Source: Desulfobacterales bacterium CG23_combo_of_CG06-09_8_20_14_all_51_8 (GTDB lineage Bacteria > Desulfobacterota > Desulfobacteria > Desulfobacterales > Desulfosalsimonadaceae). Taken from it: a stretch of DNA of 6,716 bases. Below the pieces are notes generated by a model. The model searched no databases. It saw nothing but the letters and a program-made list of their open reading frames with translations, and had not been told where the DNA came from. The translations under genes and the position numbers were made by a program. The stretch is from contig PCSG01000328.1 of assembly GCA_002772195.1 (NCBI GenBank), positions 11,610 to 18,325 on the forward strand. The letters run 5' to 3'. Positions within the stretch are counted from its first letter, which is position 1, and each line of letters begins with the position of its first letter. Positions 1 to 5,068 of this stretch are shown piece by piece.

Positions 1-687
1 ATTAAAATACATGAGCACATTGCGGCAGAGAATAATATCGATGGGTTCGTAGCAGCTAAGCGCGTTTGTGTAATTTTCTTCCATCAGGTTTAACTTGCAA
101 AAACTCACTTTCTGCCGGATTTGGGGGGCGATTTCAAATAATCCCCCGGGTTTTGGTGTGAAATATTTTTTTATTATTTTTTGCGGTGTTTCCCGCAGAG
201 ACCAGGTGGAATAAATGCCTTTGCGGGCTTTTTCAAGAGCCGTCGGATTGATGTCGGAGCCGATGATGGTGATATCCCAGTCTTTTAAAACAGGAAGCAT
301 TTCATGGGCAAGGATGGCGATGGAATAGGGCTCTTCACCGGTGGCGCAGGCGGCGCTCCAGAAAATAATCTTTTTCTCGCTTCTTTTAGGATGGGTGATG
401 ATGCCCCGAAGGATGTGATCCTGTAAAAGTTGGAAAAAATTTTTATCCCGGAGAAAATAGGTTTCACCGATGGTCAGGCGGGCGGTCAGGGCGTCGATGA
501 TTTCTTTTGAAGGGTCGGATTGAAGCGATTGGACCAGTTGATCCATGTCCATGCCCAGATCCCGGATCACGGCCGAAACCCCTTTGGTGAGGGAATTCCA
601 TTTGTTTTCGGGAAAATGAAGGCCCGTTTGCCAGGATATCAGGCGGCTCAGCGCTTCAATCGTGTTTTCTGGAATCGGGTTTATCAT
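1..687 (-). CDS. cheR: CheR-type chemotaxis protein methyltransferase, 3' end cut by the window edge
   Basis: Reading from the ATG at 687 towards position 1 gives 229 uninterrupted codons with no stop, so the C-terminus is outside the window. CheR enzymes transfer methyl groups from S-adenosylmethionine to glutamates of chemoreceptors in the cytoplasm. Visible family marks are a helical N-terminal domain (about residues 1-75), the conserved TIGETYFLRD stretch (72-81), the SAM-binding motif SAACATGEEPYS (111-122), an acidic strand end GSDINP (143-148) and the catalytic-domain signature ILCRNVLMYF (219-228). The ATG overlaps the cheW stop as ATGA, a 4-bp overlap that implies translational coupling. 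A classical CheR is about 270-290 residues, so roughly 50 residues are missing. The TIGETYF form and the cheW-cheR order also occur in Wsp/Frz-like alternative systems, where CheR carries C-terminal TPRs; whether that holds here cannot be seen. Confidence 0.93.
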   Translation of the reverse strand, partial: MINPIPENTIEALSRLISWQTGLHFPENKWNSLTKGVSAVIRDLGMDMDQLVQSLQSDPSKEIIDALTARLTIGETYFLRDKNFFQLLQDHILRGIITHPKRSEKKIIFWSAACATGEEPYSIAILAHEMLPVLKDWDITIIGSDINPTALEKARKGIYSTWSLRETPQKIIKKYFTPKPGGLFEIAPQIRQKVSFCKLNLMEENYTNALSCYEPIDIILCRNVLMYFN

Positions 688-1157
688 AGGGTGCCTTCGG
701 TGGGCTGGGGCAATGCATCGGCCAGGGGTTTGATGCGTTGTTCCGGAAAAAGGGTGTCAATGTCATAGATCAGGACCGTGTGCCCGTTGAACTTTGAAAT
801 ACCGGCTAGAAACTTTTCCATTTCCGGAAAAATATCTACGGATGCATTTAAAGGTTCGCCGGCGATTTCCGCGACATCTTCCACCGCATCGGCAACAAAC
901 CCGACAATGTATCGGGATGTCCGGGCAATGATGATCCGGTCGGAAAGCTGGAGTTCTTTTCCTGGAAGGCCGAATTGTTTACGAATATTGATTACCGGAA
1001 TAAACGTTCCGCCAAGGTTCAGGATGCCGAAAAGCAGATCCGGGGCCTCAAACGGGCGGGCGAGGGCGGCGGCCCGGAGGATGGTTTCGACGCAATGAAT
1101 GGACAAGGCGTACCGCTGATCGTCTAGAACAAAAATGATAACCGTTGTTGTCGTCAT
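684..1157 (-). CDS. cheW: CheW-type chemosensory scaffold protein
   Basis: This is a single-domain CheW of 157 residues, the usual size, which couples chemoreceptors to the CheA kinase in cytoplasmic arrays. The N-terminus VIIFVLDDQRYALSI (6-20) is the typical first strand pair. GILNLGGTFIPVINIRKQFG (43-62) is the hallmark receptor/kinase-interface segment. A later strand, YIVGFVADAVEDVAEI (83-98), is also characteristic. A short tail after about residue 137 is rich in proline and acidic residues. The ATG at 1157 is the only reasonable start: an in-frame TGA lies 10 codons upstream (1185-1187) with no other ATG or GTG between. No good Shine-Dalgarno precedes it. The stop overlaps the cheR start. 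The gene is transcribed away from the btuF-like gene, so it begins at least a cheW-cheR unit. The neighbouring receptor and cheA genes are not in the window. The family call is very secure; which pathway it serves is not. Confidence 0.95.
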   Translation of the reverse strand: MTTTTVIIFVLDDQRYALSIHCVETILRAAALARPFEAPDLLFGILNLGGTFIPVINIRKQFGLPGKELQLSDRIIIARTSRYIVGFVADAVEDVAEIAGEPLNASVDIFPEMEKFLAGISKFNGHTVLIYDIDTLFPEQRIKPLADALPQPTEGTL

Positions 1158-1275
1158 TTGCGCAAGCCCGTCGGGGGTGATGATTCAATTCTGTGGAAAG
1201 CTGGTACAACCTTATGTCATTGCCGGTTTTTTTTCAAGAGAAACATTGGTTTACGGCATCGGTAAGATATCAGGC

Positions 1276-1298
1276 GATGATTCCCCGGCCGGATGATC
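1276..1298. repeat. Imperfect inverted repeat, possible operator
   Basis: GATGATTCC (1276-1284) and GGATGATC (1291-1298) form an imperfect inverted repeat around the GC-rich centre CCGGCC. It lies between the candidate divergent promoters, where an operator could sit. The arms do not match a regulator site I know. Confidence 0.2.
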
Positions 1299-1318
1299 TT
1301 TGGCGATGATTTTTGCTG

Positions 1319-1324
1319 TTGACA
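1319..1324 (+). promoter_or_regulatory. Possible -35 element for the btuF-like operon
   Basis: An exact TTGACA lies 54 bp upstream of the btuF-like start codon. The matching -10 is weak, with CACTAA at 18 bp or TAAGTT at 21 bp, so the promoter would need an activator or a non-standard spacing. Treat it as a candidate only. Confidence 0.2.
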
Positions 1325-1362
1325 GGAACGGGCAAGTTCAGCCACTAAGTTAGCAAAGGCGT

Positions 1363-1367
1363 AAGGA
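1363..1367 (+). promoter_or_regulatory. Ribosome binding site deciding the btuF-like start
   Basis: AAGGA stands 10 nt before the ATG at 1378. It would be 25 nt or more from the alternative in-frame ATGs at 1393 and 1396, so the first ATG is preferred. Confidence 0.5.
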
Positions 1368-1377
1368 TTTTTTTGCG

Positions 1378-2307
1378 ATGGCGCTGAAGAAAATGATGAA
1401 AAAAAAATATGCGATTTTCTGGGTGGGACTGGTTCTGCTGTGCGGGACGCTGATGGCGCTGACGACGGAAGCCCGGGAGATGATCGACCAGACCGGCCGG
1501 ACCGTGAACGTGCCGGAGTCCCCGAAGCGGGTGGTGTCACTGGCGCCGAGCATCACGGAAATTATTTATGATCTGGGCTGCGAAGACCGCTTGAAAGGCG
1601 TGACCACCTACAGTGATTTTCCTGAAGCAGCGAAAGCCCTGCCGAAAGTCGGCTCCTACGTATATCTGGATCTGGAAAAGATCGTTTCCTTAAAGCCGGA
1701 TCTGTGCATCGGCATCAAGGACGGCAATCCAAAAGAGACGGTCATGCGATTGGAAGCATTGGGCATTCCCGTCTACGCAGTGAATCCGCGAAGCCTTGCG
1801 ACGATTCATTCGACTGTAATTGAAATCGGCGATCTGCTGGAGGCCCCGGCGGCTGCCCGGCGCGTGGCAGATACGATGCAGGAACGGCTGGATCATGTAA
1901 GGCGCAAGGTCCAGACGGCCGGGCCTCGTCCCCGGATTTTTTTTCAGATCGGCATTGCACCCATCGTATCGGCGGGATCGGATACCTTTATTCATGAACT
2001 CATTGAAGCGGCCGGCGGTGTCAATCTGGCCGGAACTTATACCGGGTACCCCCGGTTTTCCTTTGAAGAGATCGTGGCGGCCGGGCCGGATATGCTGATC
2101 ATCACCTCCATGGACCGGGAGCAGGCATTCGAGGAGGCCCGGAACACCTGGCGGAAGTGGCACACGATTCCGGCGGTGAAAAATGACCGGATATTTTTGG
2201 TGGATTCCAATCTTTTTGACAGGCCCACCCCCCGGCTGATGGACGGTCTGGAAATCCTGGCCCGGCTGATCCATCCGGAGCTCGATTTTGACAAGGACAG
2301 GCAGTAA
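1378..2307 (+). CDS. btuF: Periplasmic binding protein of a cobalamin/ferric-siderophore ABC importer (BtuF-like)
   Basis: This 309-residue exported binding protein of the TroA/BtuF/FhuD fold captures a metal chelate in the periplasm and delivers it to the permease. Residues 4-10 are lysine-rich and 11-28 hydrophobic, giving a Sec signal peptide with likely cleavage near residues 27-32. No proper lipobox surrounds Cys22. The mature start DQTGRTVNVP (37-46) is typical of the family. Lobe one contains RVVSLAPSITEIIYDLG (51-67), then GVTTYSDFP (74-82), PKVGSY (89-94) and LEKIVSLKPDL (99-109). These closely follow the layout of BtuF and related corrinoid-binding proteins. Lobe two includes GSDTFIHELIEAAGGVNLA (200-218) and FSFEEIVAAGPDMLII (227-242). 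It heads a three-gene operon with the permease 3 bp downstream. The family is certain; cobalamin as substrate is likely from the motif pattern, with ferric siderophore or heme as alternatives. Confidence 0.82.
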   Translation: MALKKMMKKKYAIFWVGLVLLCGTLMALTTEAREMIDQTGRTVNVPESPKRVVSLAPSITEIIYDLGCEDRLKGVTTYSDFPEAAKALPKVGSYVYLDLEKIVSLKPDLCIGIKDGNPKETVMRLEALGIPVYAVNPRSLATIHSTVIEIGDLLEAPAAARRVADTMQERLDHVRRKVQTAGPRPRIFFQIGIAPIVSAGSDTFIHELIEAAGGVNLAGTYTGYPRFSFEEIVAAGPDMLIITSMDREQAFEEARNTWRKWHTIPAVKNDRIFLVDSNLFDRPTPRLMDGLEILARLIHPELDFDKDRQ

Positions 2308-2310
2308 ATC

Positions 2311-3306
2311 ATGTCATCGGTAGTTAAAAGAATTGCGGGCGTTTCCATTCTCATGAGCCTTTTGCTGGCCGCTGCCATGATCCTGGGACTTTGTCTGGGG
2401 TCTTCGGGGCCGGGCGTCCGCTCTGTCGGTGAATTGATGAACGGGTTGTCCGATCCGGAATCGCTCTATTACACCATTGTATGGAAAATCCGCCTGCCCC
2501 GGGTGCTCATCGCGGCTTTGGTGGGAGCGGCCCTATCCGTGGGAGGATTGGTTTTTCAGGCGATCTTGCGCAATCCCCTGGCCGAACCTTATATTCTGGG
2601 GATTTCCGGCGGAGCCGCCATCGGCGCCATTTTCGGGATTTTATTAAACCTGTCCCGATTTCCGGGGGTCAGTCTGTTTGCGTTTTTCGGGGGCATGGGG
2701 ACCCTGTTTCTGGTGCTCTTGATTTCCGGCGGAAAAACCCTGATGAAAAAAGAGTTTCTGCTCCTGGCCGGGGTCATGGTCAACGCCTTCTGCTCGGCGG
2801 TGATCATGTTTCTGATCTCTTTAACCCAGGATGCGCGCATTCATAATATCATGTTCTGGCTCATGGGGGACCTTTCCTCCGGCGGCGGGGACGAGGCCTT
2901 GATCATGGCGATCCTGCTTCTTCCCTGTTTTGTGGGGATTTTCTGGTTTTCAAACGCCATGAACCTGCTCCTCATGGGAAAAGAAATGGCCCTTTCCATG
3001 GGGGTCCACGTCAAACTCATCACCGTGTCCCTGCTGGTTCTCACTTCGTTTATGGTAAGCGCCACGGTCTGCTATTGCGGGCTGGTGGCCTTTGTCGGAC
3101 TGGTGATTCCCCATCTCCTCCGTCTGATGTTCGGGGCCGACCACCGGGTCCTGGCCCCGGCCTGTGTGTTCGGCGGCGGAGCCTATCTCGTGATCTGCGA
3201 TCTTCTGGCCCGGACCCTGCCGCCCCAGGGGGAAATGCCTGCCGGCGTCATCACGGCCTTGATCGGGGCTCCGGTGTTTATTTTTCTGCTGAAAAGGACG
3301 GAATAA
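2311..3306 (+). CDS. btuC: FecCD-family ABC importer permease (BtuC-like)
   Basis: This 331-residue inner-membrane permease has the usual length and about ten hydrophobic segments of the FecCD/BtuC family, which form the homodimeric channel of type II importers. Recognisable blocks are RLPRVLIAALVGAALSVGG (61-79), the signature RNPLAEPYILGISGGAAIG (87-105), MFWLMGDLS (181-189), GLVAFVGLVIPHLLRLMFG (257-275) and the terminal PQGEMPAGVITALIGAP (305-321). Most relatives have EIPVG or ELPVG in that last block, so EMPAG is a mild variant. The ATG at 2311 is 3 bp after the btuF-like stop. The Shine-Dalgarno region lies inside the end of the upstream gene, suggesting translational coupling. The gene ends in TAATG, sharing one base with the ATPase start. 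Function as permease is secure; the substrate depends on the binding protein. Confidence 0.93.
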   Translation: MSSVVKRIAGVSILMSLLLAAAMILGLCLGSSGPGVRSVGELMNGLSDPESLYYTIVWKIRLPRVLIAALVGAALSVGGLVFQAILRNPLAEPYILGISGGAAIGAIFGILLNLSRFPGVSLFAFFGGMGTLFLVLLISGGKTLMKKEFLLLAGVMVNAFCSAVIMFLISLTQDARIHNIMFWLMGDLSSGGGDEALIMAILLLPCFVGIFWFSNAMNLLLMGKEMALSMGVHVKLITVSLLVLTSFMVSATVCYCGLVAFVGLVIPHLLRLMFGADHRVLAPACVFGGGAYLVICDLLARTLPPQGEMPAGVITALIGAPVFIFLLKRTE

Positions 3307-4124
3307 TGACGGTTTCCGTTTCCGTGAAAAATCTGTCCCACGCCTATGACGGAGTGCCGGTGTTAAACAATCTGTCCTTTACCGTGGACCGGGGCGAGAT
3401 TTTTATCGTCATCGGCCCCAACGGGTCGGGCAAAACCACCCTGATGAAGATGATCGCCGGTCTGATTCGGCCGCAAACCGGGGACATCGCCATCGATGGA
3501 AAATCCATCCGGAAATACCGGCGAAAAGCCCTGGCCCGGCGCATCGCCTTTGTGCCCCAGCAGATTCCCATGGATTTTCCGTTTGTGGTGGAGGATATGG
3601 TATTGTTCGGCCGGTCCCCGCATCTGGGAACCTTCGGACTGACATCCGCGGAAGACGTTCGCCATGCCCGGCAGGCCATGGCGTTCACTGAGGTTACGCA
3701 TCTGGCCCGGCGGCACCTGAACCAGCTTTCCGGCGGCGAGTGCCAGCGGGTTTTTATCGCCCGGGCCATTTGTCAGAATCCGGAAATTATGGTTCTGGAT
3801 GAACCCACTGCGTCACTTGACATCGCCCATCAGCTCCGGATCATGGACATGATGGAAAAAATGAAGCAGGAAAAGGACATAACGGTGATCATGGTGTCCC
3901 ATGACGTGAATCTGGCCGCCATGTATGCGGACACCTTGATGCTCATCCACAGGGGAGAAAAGATCCGGGTGGGGTCCCCGGCTGCGGTGTTGACTTACAA
4001 TACTCTTGAATCGGTTTACGGATGCCCGCTGCTGGTGGACGAGAGTCCTCTGGACCGTCTGCCCCGGGTGACGCCGGTGCCGGGGCGCTATATCCGAAGC
4101 GATCTGGTGATTAATTGTGACTAA
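3306..4124 (+). CDS. btuD: ABC importer ATPase (BtuD/FecE-like)
   Basis: This 272-residue cytoplasmic ATPase powers the importer as a dimer on the permease. It has a complete nucleotide-binding domain: Walker A GPNGSGKTT (37-45), Q-loop FVPQQ (82-86), signature LSGGECQR (141-148), Walker B IMVLDEP (161-167) with catalytic Glu166, D-loop SLD (170-172) and H-loop SHD (198-200). A C-terminal tail of about 45 residues after residue 225 is typical of FecE/BtuD-type subunits (YGCPLLVDE at 238-246). The reading frame stays open upstream to 3075, but that stretch lies inside the permease gene and is a shadow. The ATG at 3306 is chosen because it overlaps the permease stop (TAATG), has AAGGA (3294-3298) 7 nt before it and starts directly with family sequence. 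Whether the substrate is corrinoid or siderophore cannot be told from the ATPase. Confidence 0.93.
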   Translation: MTVSVSVKNLSHAYDGVPVLNNLSFTVDRGEIFIVIGPNGSGKTTLMKMIAGLIRPQTGDIAIDGKSIRKYRRKALARRIAFVPQQIPMDFPFVVEDMVLFGRSPHLGTFGLTSAEDVRHARQAMAFTEVTHLARRHLNQLSGGECQRVFIARAICQNPEIMVLDEPTASLDIAHQLRIMDMMEKMKQEKDITVIMVSHDVNLAAMYADTLMLIHRGEKIRVGSPAAVLTYNTLESVYGCPLLVDESPLDRLPRVTPVPGRYIRSDLVINCD

Positions 4125-4126
4125 AT

Positions 4127-4173
4127 AAGCGCGGACTATCGATAAAAAGGGTTTGGGGGTATATACAATATCT
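4127..4173 (+). repeat. Direct repeat flanking the higBA module, copy 1
   Basis: This AT-rich intergenic repeat begins 3 bp after the btuD stop. It has two adjoining blocks: 4127-4151 containing ACTATCGATAA, and 4152-4173 containing ATATACAATATCT. They match copy 2 (4982-5039) at 22 of 25 and 20 of 22 positions in the same orientation, but copy 2 has 11 extra bases between the blocks. A weaker third match follows at about 4212-4232 against 5052-5071. Together with copy 2 it brackets the toxin-antitoxin genes. Confidence 0.75.
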
Positions 4174-4203
4174 GGGGGTGGCCGACTTCGCCGGAATACG
4201 CAG
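4174..4203 (+). mobile_element. Possible remnant of an insertion-sequence end (IS21-like motif)
   Basis: A GC-rich stretch, GGTGGCCGACTTCGCCGGAA at 4178-4197 and its surroundings, interrupts the otherwise AT-rich repeat and has no counterpart in copy 2. I recall similar GGTGGCC...CCGGAAT units, often in tandem, at the ends of IS21-family elements in proteobacteria. Only one unit is present and there is no transposase, so this would be a remnant at best. The identification is from memory of the motif, not from a match. Confidence 0.25.
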
Positions 4204-4308
4204 GAGGGGGCTAATTTTTGGAAAAACCTTCAAATCTCTATTGAATTTGCGTAAAAAGCATAACTTGTTCAGATCCTTCTCAAATGACAGGTCGTCTAAA
4301 ATTTGGAT

Positions 4309-4596
4309 TCAAGCAGCTTTAATTCGTTTCAACTCAGCAATATCAATAAACTGTCTCGTTTTCCAAAGATCATATTGGAGCTGAAGCCGTAACCACCCCT
4401 CAGGAGTGCGACCAAAGACTTTTGACAACCTCAATGCCATTTCGGGGCTAATACCTGATCGCCCATTTAATAGCGCAGAGAAAGTTTTTCTTGTAACACC
4501 AAGTGCCCTTGCTGCTTCCGTTACGTTAATTTCTAACGGCTCAACGCAGAATTCTCTTATGATTTCGCCTGGATGAGGCGGATTATGCATACCCAT
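4309..4596 (-). CDS. higA: HigA-family antitoxin (XRE-type helix-turn-helix)
   Basis: This 95-residue antitoxin of the HigA group binds and neutralises HigB and, with it, represses their shared promoter. The start MHNPPHPGEIIREF (3-16) is the family hallmark. The helix-turn-helix spans about residues 25-62, with VTEAARALGVTRKTFSALLN (25-44) followed by GISPEMALRLSKVFG (48-62). The stretch PEGWLRLQLQYDLW (65-78) is also typical. It lies 8 nt after the higB stop, which is the usual toxin-first order of higBA. A strong AGGAGG (minus strand) is 4 nt from the ATG at 4596 and 10 nt from the in-frame ATG at 4590, so translation may start at either; both retain the conserved N-terminus. The gene looks intact and more AT-rich than its neighbours. 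Confidence 0.95.
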   Translation of the reverse strand: MGMHNPPHPGEIIREFCVEPLEINVTEAARALGVTRKTFSALLNGRSGISPEMALRLSKVFGRTPEGWLRLQLQYDLWKTRQFIDIAELKRIKAA

Positions 4597-4600
4597 TTTT

Positions 4601-4606
4601 CCTCCT
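4601..4606 (-). promoter_or_regulatory. Strong ribosome binding site of higA, overlapping the higB stop
   Basis: On the minus strand this reads AGGAGG. Two of its bases belong to the higB stop codon TAG, so ribosomes finishing higB arrive directly on it. Spacing is 4 nt to the first higA ATG and 10 nt to the second. The toxin gene has no comparable site. Confidence 0.8.
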
Positions 4607-4883
4607 AATGATAATCTTCATAGTTAATATCAAAAGTGTCACCGGTTTGAATTTTGAATGTAATACGCCAATTCCCACTGACAGTGACCGCCCACGTTCC
4701 TTTGCGATTACCCTTAAGCGGATGCAATCCCAAACCGGGCAAATCCATATCTTCAAGAGTTTCAGATGTTTCAAGGAGTGCGAGAATTTTCCTGATTCGG
4801 CTTATATGTTGGGGGTCCACCCCGCTCGCGATGCCGGATTCGAATAATCGCTTAAGCCCTTTATGTTTGAATTTTTGAATCAT
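4605..4883 (-). CDS. higB: HigB-type mRNA-cleaving toxin (RelE superfamily)
   Basis: This 92-residue toxin has the same length as characterised HigB proteins, which cut mRNA on the ribosome. The start MIQKFKHKGLKRLFESG (1-17) is typical of the family. The core runs through DMDLPGLGLHPLKG (45-58), WAVTVSGNWRITFK (64-77) and the terminal YEDYH (88-92). From knowledge of Proteus vulgaris HigB, the active-site positions His54, Lys57, Asp90, Tyr91 and His92 are all conserved here, so the toxin is probably active. The arginine I recall just before the NWR motif in that protein is a serine here (Ser69). The gene precedes higA and is separated from it by 8 nt. No Shine-Dalgarno precedes the ATG, and the promoter ends only 8 nt upstream. 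The whole module is intact and more AT-rich than the flanking genes, which fits acquisition by transfer. Confidence 0.95.
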   Translation of the reverse strand: MIQKFKHKGLKRLFESGIASGVDPQHISRIRKILALLETSETLEDMDLPGLGLHPLKGNRKGTWAVTVSGNWRITFKIQTGDTFDINYEDYH

Positions 4884-4891
4884 TATTTTTT

Positions 4892-4920
4892 AGTGTAACC
4901 AGGTACGTGATGGGTGTCAA
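4892..4920 (-). promoter_or_regulatory. Promoter of higBA
   Basis: On the minus strand, TTGACA (4915-4920) and TACACT (4892-4897) are separated by exactly 17 bp, a near-consensus sigma70 promoter. The predicted transcription start, about 4885, is only about 2 nt before the higB ATG, so the transcript would be almost leaderless. An imperfect palindrome, GTAACCAGGTAC at 4895-4906, overlaps the -10 and part of the spacer. It is a weak candidate for the HigA operator, with 4 of 6 base pairs matching. Confidence 0.75.
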
Positions 4921-4981
4921 GAGGAGTTCCGGTTATGTGAAGGATGCCTCAGGGAACCGACAGGAATGCAAAATTTTCCAA

Positions 4982-5039
4982 AAGCGAGCACTATCGATAA
5001 CAAGGGAAGCGTTTTGGTTTTGGGGCATATACAATATCT
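4982..5039 (+). repeat. Direct repeat flanking the higBA module, copy 2
   Basis: This is the second copy of the intergenic repeat, lying between the higBA promoter and the 3' end of the YcaO gene. Block A (4982-5006) contains ACTATCGATAA and block B (5018-5039) contains ATATACAATATCT. An 11-bp insert (5007-5017) separates them and is absent from copy 1. A weaker third block at about 5052-5071 reaches into the stop codon of the YcaO gene. Divergence of roughly 10-15 percent between copies means this is not a fresh target-site duplication. Confidence 0.75.
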
Positions 5040-5068
5040 ATGTGAGGTGGGCAAATTTTAAAAAAACT

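Larger units (their letters stand above)
1158..1377. promoter_or_regulatory. Divergent intergenic region between cheW and the btuF-like operon
   Basis: This 220-bp gap must carry the promoters of both divergent units. For the plus strand, a perfect TTGACA lies at 1319-1324, but no good -10 follows at 16-18 bp; the nearest hexamers around 1343-1348 are poor. For the minus strand, TTGAAA (plus-strand 1232-1237) is followed 15 bp later by CATAAG (1211-1216), a weak sigma70-like pair. No convincing sigma28 or sigma54 motif was seen for the chemotaxis side. The conserved segments of a cobalamin riboswitch are not recognisable, although the operon is a likely corrinoid transporter. GATGAT occurs three times (1276-1281, 1292-1297, 1305-1310), two of them within the 10-bp direct repeat GGCGATGATT (1273-1282 and 1302-1311). 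Confidence 0.4.

Noticed and set aside
778..1098. Plus-strand open frame opposite cheW
   Set aside because: Antisense to a clear CheW domain, with no ribosome site or family resemblance.
1158..1377. Cobalamin riboswitch upstream of the btuF-like gene
   Set aside because: A GCCACTAAG stretch at 1341-1349 resembles one short conserved segment, but the other required blocks, including the B12 box, are not seen.
1690..2274. Minus-strand open frame of 194 codons opposite the btuF-like gene
   Set aside because: Antisense shadow of a well-supported binding-protein gene, with no recognisable domain.
3075..3305. 77-codon upstream extension of the ATPase frame
   Set aside because: It lies wholly inside the permease gene in another frame and is arginine- and proline-rich; the ATPase family sequence begins at the ATG at 3306, which has a good ribosome site.
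4178..4384. Small plus-strand open frame downstream of btuD
   Set aside because: It starts at a GTG in the GC-rich motif and runs antisense into higA; there is no ribosome site at a plausible distance and no family resemblance.
4921..4960. Possible terminator hairpin (CGGTT 4930-4934 with AACCG 4955-4959)
   Set aside because: A 5-bp stem with a 20-nt loop and no T-run is too weak to call a terminator.
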